Source: Crassaminicella thermophila
GTDB taxonomy: Bacteria; Bacillota; Clostridia; Peptostreptococcales; Thermotaleaceae
DNA: 64,000 nucleotides
Reading direction: 5' to 3'
Assembly: GCF_008152325.1 (NCBI RefSeq)
Contig: NZ_CP042243.1
Location: 2,485,026-2,549,025 of the forward strand
Shown: piece after piece, positions 7,433 through 16,604 of the stretch
Position numbering within the stretch: the stretch's first letter is position 1
Layout: each line of letters starts with the position of its first letter
Program-made: the position numbers and the translations under genes
Notes under the pieces: model-generated
What the model was told of the DNA's origin: nothing
Databases searched by the model: none
What the model saw: the letters and a program-made list of their open reading frames with translations, nothing else

Positions 7433-8338
7433 CTACTCCATTAAATTTGTTTCAATTACTTTATCCATTGAAAAACCATATAGACCTAAATAATATGCTG
7501 CACTGTCAATTAACGCTTCCATTGGTACAAGTCCTATAATTTCGCTTCCAAGTACATTTACTCCATATCTTTTTGCTTCCATCTTTACAGTTTCAAATAC
7601 TCTGTAAATAGAAGTTTTTGTATAATCAGTAATATTCATTGTTACTTGTGTAATTCCTCTTTCCTTTATTTCAACACCGCCAGCTTTAATGTATCTGAAT
7701 CCACCACTTGAATGTCTAATAGCTCTTGCAATTTTGTTCGCGATTTCAATATTTTGTGTATCCAAGTCAATATTGTATGCTACTAGTGGCATTCTTGCTC
7801 CTACTGCTGTAACCCCTGCTGTTGGATGGATTTCTCTTTTTCCAAAGTCTGGTTCCCATTCAGATTCTTTTAGTTTTTCAGGCATTCCTTCAAATTGTCC
7901 TTTTCTAACTTTTGCAAGATTTTCTCTTTCAGGTTTGCTTGCAGCTTTTTCATATAAAAATACTGGAATATCATATTTTTCATTAATCTCTTTTGCTGTT
8001 TCCTTTGCAAGTTCTACTGCTTCTGTCATACTCATATTTTTAATCGGTATAAAAGGTACAACATCAGTTGCTCCCATTCTAGAATGTTCTCCTTGGTGCT
8101 TTGTCATATCAATTAGTTCTGTAGCAACTCCTACTGATTCAACTACTGCATTCTTTACAGCTTGTGGTTCACCCATTACAGTAACAACCACTCTATTATA
8201 ATCTTTGTCTGCTTCATAGTTTAAAAGTCTAACCCCTTCTTTTCCTCTATATGGTTCAACAATTTTTTCTATTTTATCTAAATCTCTACCTTCACTATAA
8301 TTTACTACACATTCTACGATTTTTTTAACATCTGCCAT
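7433..8338 (-). CDS. ftcD: Glutamate formimidoyltransferase
   Basis: Transfers the formimino group of formiminoglutamate to tetrahydrofolate, giving glutamate and 5-formimino-THF. The 301-residue protein has both halves of the formiminotransferase fold: VECVVNYSEGRD at the start, TKHQGEHSRMGATDVVPFIP near residue 80 with the conserved active-site His, and the GGFRYIKAGGVEIKERGITQVTMN segment of the C-terminal subdomain. It lacks the cyclodeaminase domain, which is encoded separately two genes downstream. An AAGGAGGAAGG-like site precedes the ATG. Together with HutI and FchA it links histidine carbon to the one-carbon pool. Confidence 0.95.
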   Translation of the reverse strand: MADVKKIVECVVNYSEGRDLDKIEKIVEPYRGKEGVRLLNYEADKDYNRVVVTVMGEPQAVKNAVVESVGVATELIDMTKHQGEHSRMGATDVVPFIPIKNMSMTEAVELAKETAKEINEKYDIPVFLYEKAASKPERENLAKVRKGQFEGMPEKLKESEWEPDFGKREIHPTAGVTAVGARMPLVAYNIDLDTQNIEIANKIARAIRHSSGGFRYIKAGGVEIKERGITQVTMNITDYTKTSIYRVFETVKMEAKRYGVNVLGSEIIGLVPMEALIDSAAYYLGLYGFSMDKVIETNLME

Positions 8339-8384
8339 TTTCCTTCCTCCTCATCTATTCCTTAGTTATATATGTAATTTATAA

Positions 8385-8411
8385 GGTAGAAGAGAAAATG
8401 TCTCCTCTACC
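8385..8411 (-). other. Intercistronic hairpin between hutU and ftcD
   Basis: GGTAGAAGAGA (8385-8395) pairs with TCTCCTCTACC (8401-8411) with one mismatch. The minus-strand tail is TTATAAATT, not a strong U-tract, so a processing or stabilising role is as likely as termination. Confidence 0.45.
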
Positions 8412-8418
8412 TATATAT

Positions 8419-10455
8419 TTACTTCTCTAGTTTATTCCAAGCTTCCTCTACTAAACCTTTTACTAAATCTTCTTTTGGAATATATGGTAGAGTTATATGA
8501 TCTCTTCCTTTCATTGTTTCATTGTATTCTACGCATGTAGAAACAGCATTTTCATTTCTTGCCCAAGCACGCCTTGCAACTCCACCCATTACATCCCAAG
8601 GCATTGAAGATCTTAGTATATTATCAACTCTTTCACTTCCATCTAGAACCATACCAAATCCACCATTGATAGATTTACCAATACCTACTCCACCACCATT
8701 GTGTAGTGCAATTAAGCTCATACCACGAGCTGCATTTCCTGCAAAAATATGTGTTGCTTGTTCTGCCATAATGTTACTTCCATCTTTTATATTTGAAGTT
8801 TCTCTAAATGGTGAATCTGTTCCACCTGTATCATGATGGTCACGACCTAACATAACAGGTCCAATTTCACCTTTTCTTACCATTTCATTAAATTTAAGAG
8901 CTATATTCATTCTTCCTAATGCATCTTGATAAAGAATTCTTGCTTGTGTTCCTACAACTAATTTATTTTTATCTGCATCTCTAATCCATACCCAGTTGTC
9001 TCTGTCTTGATATCTTCTTTCTGGATCAATAACCTCCATTGCGGCCATATCTGTTTTTAATAAATCTTCATGTTTTCCACTTAAGCATACCCATCTAAAT
9101 GGTCCATATCCATAATCGAATAATTGTGGTCCTAATATATCTTCTACATAAGAAGGCCAAATAAATCCATCTTTGTCATCTCTTCCATTTTTAGAAATTT
9201 CCTTTATTCCTGAGTCATAGATAGACTTCATAAACGCATTTCCATAATCAAAGAAGTAAGTTCCTCTTTCAGTTAATTTTTTAATTGCTTCATAATGAGA
9301 CTTTAATGTTTTATCAACCAATTCTTTAAACTTAGCTTTGTCAGTTGCAAGTAATTCTGTTCTTTCTTCAAATGTAATTCCTTGTGGACAATATCCTCCT
9401 GTATATACTTCATGGCAAGAAGTTTGATCAGATAATAAATCTATATGAATATCATTTTCAACTGCATATTCTAGCAAGTCTACAATATTGCCATGGAATG
9501 CAATTGCACAAGGCTCTTCTTTTTCCATATATTCTTTTGCAATCTTAAATGCTTCTTCAGGAGTATTTGCAATTTTGCTAACCCATCCTTGAGTATATCT
9601 TGTTTCAATTCTTGAATAATCAACTTCTGCAATAATCCCTACTCCATTTGCAATTTCTACTGCTTTTCCTTGAGCACCACTCATACCACCAAGCCCTGAT
9701 GTTACAAATAACTTTCCTCTTAAATCACCATCATTTGGAATTCCTAGCTTTAATCTTCCTGCATTTAATATTGTACTATATGTTCCATGTACAATTCCTT
9801 GTGGTCCAATATACATCCATCCCCCAGCAGTCATTTGTCCATAGTTTGCAACGCCTAATGCTGCTGCTCTATTGAAGTTTTCTAAATCATCAAACATACC
9901 AACCATCAACCCATTTGTAATAATTACTCTTGGTGCATCTGGTTTTGAATGGAATAATCCTAGTGGATGTCCTGACATAATAACTAATGTTTGATCTTGT
10001 GTAAGTTCTTCTAAGTATTTTTTAATTAATCTATATTGCATCCAGTTTTGACATACTCTTCCTGTTTCTCCATATGTAACCAATTCATAAGGATATAATG
10101 CAATATCAAAATCTAAGTTATTGTCAATCATTACTTGAAAAGCTTTTCCCTCAATACATTTTCCTTTATATTCATCTATTGGCTTTGCTTTAATATTTCC
10201 CTCTGGGCGAAAACGATATCCATAAATTCTTCCTCTTGTTAATAATTCTTCTAAAAATTCTGGCGCTAATTGTTCATGTAATTCTTCTGGAACATAACGA
10301 AGGGCATTTTTAAGTGCAAGTTCTGTTTCCTCTTTTGTTAATGTAAATTCCCTTTTCGGTGCACGTCTAATCCCTTCAACAAATTTTGGATATTCTGGTA
10401 ATACTGGATCTAATTTAATAGTCATTGCTTTAGATACATCATAATTTGAAAGCAT
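8419..10455 (-). CDS. hutU: Urocanate hydratase
   Basis: Second step of histidine degradation: adds water to urocanate to give imidazolonepropionate, using tightly bound NAD+. The 678-residue product belongs to the longer urocanase type seen in clostridia and fusobacteria (classical HutU is about 555). The NAD-binding TSGLGGMSGAQGKAV segment is near residue 252, GGYCPQG follows in mid-protein, and the C-terminal domain has GRDHHDTGGTDSPFRET and HNGGGVGIGKSINGGFG. The ATG at 10455 lies behind AAAGGAGGAA. It sits between fhs and ftcD on the same strand. No frame damage is visible. Confidence 0.96.
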   Translation of the reverse strand: MLSNYDVSKAMTIKLDPVLPEYPKFVEGIRRAPKREFTLTKEETELALKNALRYVPEELHEQLAPEFLEELLTRGRIYGYRFRPEGNIKAKPIDEYKGKCIEGKAFQVMIDNNLDFDIALYPYELVTYGETGRVCQNWMQYRLIKKYLEELTQDQTLVIMSGHPLGLFHSKPDAPRVIITNGLMVGMFDDLENFNRAAALGVANYGQMTAGGWMYIGPQGIVHGTYSTILNAGRLKLGIPNDGDLRGKLFVTSGLGGMSGAQGKAVEIANGVGIIAEVDYSRIETRYTQGWVSKIANTPEEAFKIAKEYMEKEEPCAIAFHGNIVDLLEYAVENDIHIDLLSDQTSCHEVYTGGYCPQGITFEERTELLATDKAKFKELVDKTLKSHYEAIKKLTERGTYFFDYGNAFMKSIYDSGIKEISKNGRDDKDGFIWPSYVEDILGPQLFDYGYGPFRWVCLSGKHEDLLKTDMAAMEVIDPERRYQDRDNWVWIRDADKNKLVVGTQARILYQDALGRMNIALKFNEMVRKGEIGPVMLGRDHHDTGGTDSPFRETSNIKDGSNIMAEQATHIFAGNAARGMSLIALHNGGGVGIGKSINGGFGMVLDGSERVDNILRSSMPWDVMGGVARRAWARNENAVSTCVEYNETMKGRDHITLPYIPKEDLVKGLVEEAWNKLEK

Positions 10456-10490
10456 CTATATTCCTCCTTTAGTTTATCATTTCATTTTTT

Positions 10491-10516
10491 AGGAAAGCCT
10501 TATTTCAGGCTTTCCT
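10491..10516 (-). other. Intercistronic hairpin between fhs and hutU
   Basis: AGGAAAGCCT (10491-10500) and AGGCTTTCCT (10507-10516) form a perfect 10-bp stem with a 6-nt loop. On the coding strand it is followed by A residues, so it is not a classic intrinsic terminator. Confidence 0.55.
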
Positions 10517-10535
10517 AATGTATTTTAGTTTTTTC

Positions 10536-12218
10536 TTAGAACAATCCTATGATTTGTCCCCTTTCATCAATATCCATTCTGTTTGCAGATGGAACCTTAG
10601 GAAGTCCAGGCATTGTCATAACATCTCCAGTCAAGCAAACAATAAATCCTGCACCAGCAGATACTTTTACTTCTCTTACTGTAATTTCAAAATCTTTTGG
10701 TGCTCCTAAAAGCTTTGGATTATCTGATAAAGAATATTGTGTTTTTGCCATACAAATTGGAAGCTTATCTAATCCTAATTCTTCAAGCTTCTTAATTTGT
10801 TTTTTCGCTGCTGCTGTAAACACAACACCTTTTCCACCATAAATTTCAGTTACAATTTTGTTTACTTTTTCTGGAATAGATTCTTCCATATCATAAAGAG
10901 GCTTGTAATTTGACTCTTCCCTTTCAACTAAACTAATAAGTTTTTGAGCCATCTCAATACCGCCTTCTCCACCTTTTGCCCATACTTCATTTAACGCAAC
11001 TTCTACACCTGCTTCTTCACATTTTTTAATCAATAATTGGATTTCAGCTTCTGTATCCGTTACAAATCTATTCACAGCTACCATTACTGGTAAACCAAAT
11101 TTTCTAACATTTTCAACTTGTTTTTCTAAATTTGCAAATCCTCTATCAAGAGCTTCTAAATTTTCTTCTCCTAGCTCTTTCTTGTCTACACCTCCATGCA
11201 TCTTAAGGGCTCTGATTGTTGCAACAACTACTACTGCATCTGGCTTAAGCCCTCCATATCTACATTTAATATCTAAGAATTTTTCAGCTCCTAAATCTGC
11301 TCCAAAGCCTGCTTCTGTAATGAGATATTCTCCTAATTTCAATCCTAATTTTGTTGCCATAATACTATTGCAGCCATGAGCAATATTTGCAAAAGGTCCA
11401 CCATGAATTAATGCTGGTGTATTTTCTAAAGTTTGCACAAGGTTAGGCTTTATAGCATCCTTAAACAACATTGCCATTGCACCATGTACCCCAAGGTCTG
11501 CTGCAGTTACTGGATCTCCATCCATGTTATATGCTACAATCATTTTTCCAAAACGCTCTTTTAAATCCATTAAATCATTTGCAAGACATAATACTGCCAT
11601 AACCTCTGAAGCAACTGTAATCATAAATCCATCTTCACGTACAAATCCATTTCCTTTAGGTCCAAGCCCTACAACTACTTGCCTTAAACTACGATCATTC
11701 ATATCTAATACTCTTTTCCAAACTATTTGTCTTGCATCAATTCTTAATTGATTTCCTTGATGAATATGATTGTCAATAGCTGCTGATAATAAGTTGTTTG
11801 CTGTTGTAATAGCATGCATATCTCCTGTAAAGTGAAGGTTAATATCTTCCATAGGAACTACTTGTGCATATCCACCACCTGCTGCTCCACCTTTTACTCC
11901 AAATACCGGTCCTAATGATGGCTCTCTTAATGCAATAACAGCTTTTTTCCCAATTTTGTTTAATGCTTGCCCAAGTCCAACTGATGTAGTAGATTTTCCT
12001 TCTCCTGCTGGGGTTGGATTTATTGCTGTTACTAATATAAGTTTTCCATCCTCTTTATCTTGCAATCTTTTGAATATATCTAAAGAAATTTTCGCTTTAT
12101 ATTTTCCGTATAATTCTAATTCATCTTCTAAAATATCCCACTCTTTTGCAAGTTCTGCAATCGGTAACATTTTCGCTTGTTGTGCGATCTCTATATCGCT
12201 CGGAACTTTTACTGACAT
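10536..12218 (-). CDS. fhs: Formate-tetrahydrofolate ligase
   Basis: Interconverts formate + ATP + THF and 10-formyl-THF. In a histidine fermenter it can run toward formate and ATP after the formimino carbon has been moved to THF. The protein is about 560 residues, the usual size. The ATP-binding loop TPAGEGKST is near residues 69-77, followed by [21 protein letters not shown] and the [11 protein letters not shown] segment. The ATG at 12218 is preferred over the GTG at 12227, because AAAGGAG ends 8 nt before the ATG. Its place inside the hut cluster, rather than with Wood-Ljungdahl genes, argues for a role in histidine carbon disposal. Confidence 0.96.
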   Translation of the reverse strand: MSVKVPSDIEIAQQAKMLPIAELAKEWDILEDELELYGKYKAKISLDIFKRLQDKEDGKLILVTAINPTPAGEGKSTTSVGLGQALNKIGKKAVIALREPSLGPVFGVKGGAAGGGYAQVVPMEDINLHFTGDMHAITTANNLLSAAIDNHIHQGNQLRIDARQIVWKRVLDMNDRSLRQVVVGLGPKGNGFVREDGFMITVASEVMAVLCLANDLMDLKERFGKMIVAYNMDGDPVTAADLGVHGAMAMLFKDAIKPNLVQTLENTPALIHGGPFANIAHGCNSIMATKLGLKLGEYLITEAGFGADLGAEKFLDIKCRYGGLKPDAVVVVATIRALKMHGGVDKKELGEENLEALDRGFANLEKQVENVRKFGLPVMVAVNRFVTDTEAEIQLLIKKCEEAGVEVALNEVWAKGGEGGIEMAQKLISLVEREESNYKPLYDMEESIPEKVNKIVTEIYGGKGVVFTAAAKKQIKKLEELGLDKLPICMAKTQYSLSDNPKLLGAPKDFEITVREVKVSAGAGFIVCLTGDVMTMPGLPKVPSANRMDIDERGQIIGLF

Positions 12219-12349
12219 ATTTCCCACTCCTTTTATTTTTTAATTTCTTTTTCTTAACTTTATTATAAAGGCATTCCGTCTACAAAACGTCTATATAATA
12301 AAATAAATGAAAATAATATGTATTTTTTTATTTTTTACAATATAAAAAC

Positions 12350-13186
12350 TTATATATGTACTATACCTTCTGCTACAATTTCTACTATTCCCTTTAAATT
12401 AATATATTCAACATCATTGCCATTCCATTTTGTTATTATCTTTAGCTCTCCACCCGGTTGCTTTACAACAACATCTACACTCTTTTTAAATTGATGAGAA
12501 AGTGCTACACCTAAAGCTGCAGTTCCTGATCCACATCCTCTTTCCCAAACAAGACTTTCTGTTTCCCTAACATAAACTAAAGGTTCTATATATATATCTT
12601 CTTCATTATAAAACATTATGCCAAGTGCATCATATTCTAAGTCATTTAGTTTTTCTTTTACTTTTAAAAAGAATGCTTCTTTTGACTCAATTCTTCTACT
12701 ATTTACAATAAAATGAATAATTCCAGAAAAATGAACCAGTGTTCCTTCATAAATATTTTCATTATATTCTATTTTACAACTCTCTACTCCCTTATGTAAT
12801 GGCATGGTAGCACTAGAAATAAATCTTGTATTATCATTAGTAGCTTCTACTTCACAATAAATTATCTCATCTGCACCAGAAACTTCTAATGGTATAATCA
12901 TCTTGTCTTTCAATTTATCAATTGTACAATGATCCTTGTATGCTAAAGTAGCAGCTAATGCCCTTGTGGCATTCCCACAAAATTCACCCCCCATCATGTG
13001 AAGTCTTACACAAGCGTTATTATTCACATCAGAAGATTTTTCTATGAATCCAACTTGTTCAGCATGAATACTATTGTAATTCATAATTTTCTGTGCTACT
13101 TCAATATACTTAGATCGAGGAATTTGATCCACAACAAATACAGTCATATTTTCTGTTGGATTTGTCTTAATAAAGTTTAGTTTCAT
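12350..13186 (-). CDS. DapF-fold amino-acid racemase, probably histidine racemase (CntK-like)
   Basis: A 278-residue member of the PLP-independent diaminopimelate-epimerase superfamily. The two catalytic cysteines are visible: Cys70 in GGEFCGNATRA and Cys218 in ERGCGSGTAALG. The remaining sequence resembles the staphylopine histidine racemase CntK more than DapF: N-terminal NPTENMTVFV, EQVGFIE near residue 43, an EPLVYVRETESLVWERGCGSGTA block and QPGGELKI near the end. Sitting between a transporter and fhs in a hut cluster, L/D-histidine is the logical substrate. It has its own promoter-like site upstream. DapF proper is less likely because no lysine-pathway genes are near. Substrate is inferred, not shown. 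Confidence 0.75.
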   Translation of the reverse strand: MKLNFIKTNPTENMTVFVVDQIPRSKYIEVAQKIMNYNSIHAEQVGFIEKSSDVNNNACVRLHMMGGEFCGNATRALAATLAYKDHCTIDKLKDKMIIPLEVSGADEIIYCEVEATNDNTRFISSATMPLHKGVESCKIEYNENIYEGTLVHFSGIIHFIVNSRRIESKEAFFLKVKEKLNDLEYDALGIMFYNEEDIYIEPLVYVRETESLVWERGCGSGTAALGVALSHQFKKSVDVVVKQPGGELKIITKWNGNDVEYINLKGIVEIVAEGIVHI

Positions 13187-13221
13187 AACCCATTTCCCCC
13201 TTTTGAATACTCCCCTTTAAA

Positions 13222-13249
13222 ATCATATCACTTTTCTGAAAATATTCAA
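13222..13249 (-). promoter_or_regulatory. Sigma-A-type promoter of the racemase gene
   Basis: On the minus strand TTGAAT (13249-13244), a 16-bp spacer and TATGAT (13227-13222) lie about 36 bp upstream of the racemase ATG. Confidence 0.6.
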
Positions 13250-13257
13250 TAAATAAG

Positions 13258-13281
13258 GCTCATCCTCCTTAGAGAATGAGC
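13258..13281 (-). terminator. Hairpin after the transporter gene
   Basis: GCTCAT (13258-13263) and ATGAGC (13276-13281) pair, with CTC/GAG extending the stem. The minus-strand tail CTTATTTATTG is only moderately U-rich, so termination may be partial. Confidence 0.5.
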
Positions 13282-13302
13282 TCCCTTTAGTTTTGCTAAA
13301 AA

Positions 13303-14607
13303 TTAAAATATCAATGCTCCTATTACTCCAAATATTACAAGAGGAATGTTGTAATGTAAAAAAGTAGGTACACATGTATCCCAAATATGATCATGCTGTC
13401 CATCTGCATTTAGTCCAGATGTTGGTCCTAATGTACTATCAGATGCAGGTGAACCAGCATCCCCTAATGCTGCAGCAGTACCAATTAAAACGGCAGTTGC
13501 TAATGGGCTAAAGCCTACTTTTAGACAAAGAGGTACATAAATTACTGCAATAATTGGAATTGTTCCAAATGATGTACCAATTCCCATTGTAATAATTAAT
13601 CCTAATATAATCATTACAATTGCAGCTAATAATTTACTTCCTCCAACCATACCTGCAGTAGCATTTACTAAAGCTTCTACTCCACCAGTTTCTCTAATTA
13701 CTGCACCATATCCTGAAGCAACCAACATAACAAATGCAATAAATCCCATCATGCCAATACCACTACTCATTAATTCATCAAGATCTTTGAATTTAATTGC
13801 TCCAAATATAGTCATAATAGCCAAACCTACAATAGCACCAAGTGGCAAAGATCCAATTGTTAACTGAATTACTAATGCTGCTATTGCTCCTGCCAATGCA
13901 GCAAAATGTGCTGTTGTAAGTTTTACTTCTTCTGATGTAACTGCTACTTCTTCCATAGCATTTTCCATTTTATATTCTCTTGGTTTTCTATATGAAACAA
14001 ATAATGCTATAAATAAACCAATAACCATTCCGATTCCAGGAAGCCATAAGCCTTTCCATACATCCATTTTTGCAATTTCCATCCCGTTTTGCGTCATTTG
14101 ATCAGCAATAATACCATGGAAAATCAATCCAAATCCTACCGGAAGTGCAATATAAGGCGTTTTAAGTCCAAAAGTAAGAGCACACGCTGCCGCTCTTCTA
14201 TCAATTTTTAATTTGTTCATAACACTTAACAACGGAGGGATTAAAATTGGAATAAATGCAATATGTACTGGAATCAAATTTTGTGAAAAACATGAAATAA
14301 TTGCAATAAGAACTAATAAAGCTGTTCCTTTTCCTTTAATTGTACTTGCAATTTTTTTCGATAAGATCGTAGCAAGACCAGTTTTGTGAATTGCAGCTGC
14401 TAATGCTCCTAAAAGAATATAACTAAGAGCAGTCTCTGCATTTCCACCCATTCCACCAACTAATGTTCCCATAACATCACCAAGTGGAATTCCTGCAATC
14501 AGTCCACCTGCAATTGCTGCAATGATCAAAGAAAGGATAACATTGAGTTTGAGTAAACATAAAACACTCATGATAATTACTGAAAGTACAACTGGATTTG
14601 TTAACAT
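13303..14607 (-). CDS. Na+/H+ antiporter-family (YuiF-like) transporter, putative histidine transporter
   Basis: A 434-residue polytopic membrane protein of the NhaC/YuiF ion-transporter superfamily, with about 11-12 hydrophobic segments. Recognisable blocks are the GGMGGNAETALSYILLGALAAA loop region, LIPVHIAFIPILIPPL, and the conserved C-terminal SPASDSTLGPTSGLNADGQHDHIWDTCVPTF motif typical of these putative amino-acid transporters. It lies between hutH and the racemase. Proteins of this family often accompany hut and other amino-acid catabolic genes, so Na+- or H+-coupled histidine uptake (or histidine/product exchange) is the likely job. The substrate is inferred from context only. Confidence 0.8.
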   Translation of the reverse strand: MLTNPVVLSVIIMSVLCLLKLNVILSLIIAAIAGGLIAGIPLGDVMGTLVGGMGGNAETALSYILLGALAAAIHKTGLATILSKKIASTIKGKGTALLVLIAIISCFSQNLIPVHIAFIPILIPPLLSVMNKLKIDRRAAACALTFGLKTPYIALPVGFGLIFHGIIADQMTQNGMEIAKMDVWKGLWLPGIGMVIGLFIALFVSYRKPREYKMENAMEEVAVTSEEVKLTTAHFAALAGAIAALVIQLTIGSLPLGAIVGLAIMTIFGAIKFKDLDELMSSGIGMMGFIAFVMLVASGYGAVIRETGGVEALVNATAGMVGGSKLLAAIVMIILGLIITMGIGTSFGTIPIIAVIYVPLCLKVGFSPLATAVLIGTAAALGDAGSPASDSTLGPTSGLNADGQHDHIWDTCVPTFLHYNIPLVIFGVIGALIF

Positions 14608-14635
14608 ATGATTCCTCCTTTTTTATATATAATAG

Positions 14636-14675
14636 CCTACGAAACATTTTAGTTTTTACTAAAATGTTTCGTAGG
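14636..14675 (-). other. Perfect 18-bp hairpin between hutH and the transporter gene
   Basis: Positions 14636-14653 and 14658-14675 are exact inverted copies (CCTACGAAACATTTTAGT) with a 4-nt loop. The minus-strand tail is CTATTATATATAAAA, with no U-tract, so it may protect or process the mRNA rather than end it. Confidence 0.6.
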
Positions 14676-14681
14676 TAATAC

Positions 14682-16211
14682 TTAATTTAATTCACCAATA
14701 ACTGCTTCTACTGCTTCTACAATACTATTATCATCAATTAATTCTGCAGATTTATTGATGTCTTTATACATAATTCTATCATCACCCCATGTTTCAACTA
14801 CTTCACGTATTTTATCATATGCAACTTTTGTTCCTTTTCCTAGTTTTTTATCAGCAGTTTCAAAATCAATAGCTTGTGCTGCTGCAATTAACTCAATTGC
14901 AATCACTCTGCTTGCATTGTAATAAATATCTCTTGCCGTTCTAGCTGCAATTGTTCCCATACTTACATGATCTTCTTGGTTTGCTGAAGATGGAATGGAG
15001 TCAACACTCGCAGGATGCGCTAACACTTTATTTTCAGATACAAGTGCTGCTGCTGCATATTGCGCAATCATAAACCCTGAATGAAGTCCTCCTTTTTGTG
15101 TTAAGAATGCTGGAAGACCACTTAGCTGTGGATTTACTAATCTTTCAATTCTTCTTTCAGAAACATTTGCCAATTCCGCAATAGCAATTCCTAAGAAATC
15201 AAAAGTCAATGCCATTGGTTGTCCATGGAAGTTTCCTCCAGATATAGCGTATTCATCATCTGCAAAGATTAAAGGATTGTCTGTTGCTGCATTTATTTCA
15301 ATCGCAACCTTATCTAAAACATATTGGATAGCATCTTTACTTGCCCCATGAATTTGTGGTAAGCATCTTAATGTATATGCATCTTGTACTCTTATTTCTC
15401 CTTGTCTAGTCGTTCTTTCACTGCCTTCAAGTATATTTAAAAAGTTTTTAGCCGTATTTATTTGTCCTGTATGTGGTCTTACTTCATGTACTCTTTTGTC
15501 ATATGCATCTGTAATTCCATTTAGTGCCTCTACTGTTAAAGATGCAGAAATGTCTGCTAATTTTGCTAGGTTCTTCGCATCATAAGCAGTTAATGCCCCT
15601 ACAGCAGTTAATACTTGTGTACCATTAATAAGAGCTAGTCCTTCTTTAGAAGTCAATACTACCGGTTCAATTCCTGCTTTTTCCATAGCTTCTTTCCCTG
15701 ACATTAATTGCCCCTCATAGTAAGCTTCTCCTTCTCCAATTAAAGGAAGTACCATGTGTGCTAAAGGTGCTAAATCTCCACTTGCTCCTAAAGACCCTTT
15801 TTCTGGAATGGCTGGATGTACACCTTTGTTAATCATCTCAATTAGGGTTTCTAATGTTTTTGGTTGAATTCCTGAGAAGCCCTTTGCCAAAGCATTTGCT
15901 CTTAAAAGCATAATAGCTCTTACAATATCCTCTGGAAAATGTTTTCCTACGCCACAAGCATGACTAACAATTAAGTTTCTTTGTAAATCCTTTGCTTCAT
16001 CTTTTGAAATACTTACATCACTAAATTTACCAAATCCAGTAGTTATACCATACACTACTTTTTCTTCTTCTACAAGTTTATCTACATATGCTCTTGATTT
16101 TTTTACCTTCTTTAGTGCTTCATCTGTCAATTCCACACTAAAACCTTTTCTTGCCACATTTACTACATCTTGTAAAGTTAAACTATCCCCATCAATAAAT
16201 ACTTTTTTCAT
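14682..16211 (-). CDS. hutH: Histidine ammonia-lyase
   Basis: First step of the pathway: deaminates L-histidine to trans-urocanate and ammonia. The 509-residue protein has the self-cyclising Ala143-Ser144-Gly145 triad (GSLGASGDLAPLAHM) that makes the MIO electrophile, the catalytic Tyr54 in VVYGITTGFG, and GGNFHGQPMAL and SSANQEDHVSMG in the expected places. Length is normal. It is the first gene of the minus-strand cluster and has a near-consensus promoter about 125 bp upstream. A perfect hairpin follows it before the transporter gene, which could give it a higher expression level than the distal genes. Confidence 0.97.
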   Translation of the reverse strand: MKKVFIDGDSLTLQDVVNVARKGFSVELTDEALKKVKKSRAYVDKLVEEEKVVYGITTGFGKFSDVSISKDEAKDLQRNLIVSHACGVGKHFPEDIVRAIMLLRANALAKGFSGIQPKTLETLIEMINKGVHPAIPEKGSLGASGDLAPLAHMVLPLIGEGEAYYEGQLMSGKEAMEKAGIEPVVLTSKEGLALINGTQVLTAVGALTAYDAKNLAKLADISASLTVEALNGITDAYDKRVHEVRPHTGQINTAKNFLNILEGSERTTRQGEIRVQDAYTLRCLPQIHGASKDAIQYVLDKVAIEINAATDNPLIFADDEYAISGGNFHGQPMALTFDFLGIAIAELANVSERRIERLVNPQLSGLPAFLTQKGGLHSGFMIAQYAAAALVSENKVLAHPASVDSIPSSANQEDHVSMGTIAARTARDIYYNASRVIAIELIAAAQAIDFETADKKLGKGTKVAYDKIREVVETWGDDRIMYKDINKSAELIDDNSIVEAVEAVIGELN

Positions 16212-16333
16212 ATTGCCATCTCCTTTTTCTTTATTCTTCTATACTTATGTATCATTGCATTATTCTTTTTGTTTTAACTTTTATTTCTCTTTGTACTCTT
16301 TTAATTTTTCTGATTATTATTGCTTATGATGTT

Positions 16334-16363
16334 ATTATATATCTGCTTTGCATATTCTGTCAA
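16334..16363 (-). promoter_or_regulatory. Consensus sigma-A promoter of hutH
   Basis: On the minus strand a perfect TTGACA (16363-16358), an 18-bp spacer and a perfect TATAAT (16339-16334). Upstream (16398-16416) lie TTATCG/CGATAA inverted arms that could be a regulator site. Confidence 0.8.
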
Positions 16364-16562
16364 TTTTTTTAATATATATTAAAACAAGTTCCAGCGTTAT
16401 CGCTTTTTTACGATAAAGCATTACGTAAAATCAACACTTTACAACCGTTGTGTTTTAATACTTTAAAGCGATTTGTTTTTTAATTTTTCTGAATTCTGCT
16501 AGCTTACTATCATTTGTTGAACTTTATCAATTAATGTATATTTATACATTTTTATTCTTTTA

Positions 16563-16595
16563 AAAACCCTACCTGTTTTTTACAAGTAGGGTTTT
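16563..16595 (-). terminator. Terminator of abgT
   Basis: AAAACCCTAC (16563-16572) pairs with GTAGGGTTTT (16586-16595), and the stem merges into a T-rich tail on the minus strand, 10 nt after the abgT stop. Confidence 0.8.
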
Positions 16596-16604
16596 CTCTA
16601 TACA

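Noticed and set aside
7689-8201. 170-codon plus-strand frame opposite ftcD
   Set aside because: Antisense shadow of a well-supported gene; Ser/Ile/Phe-rich, with no homology pattern or ribosome site.
12241-12340. Folate-type riboswitch before fhs
   Set aside because: Only a TATAAT and a direct CGTCTA repeat are visible; no conserved THF-riboswitch core was seen.
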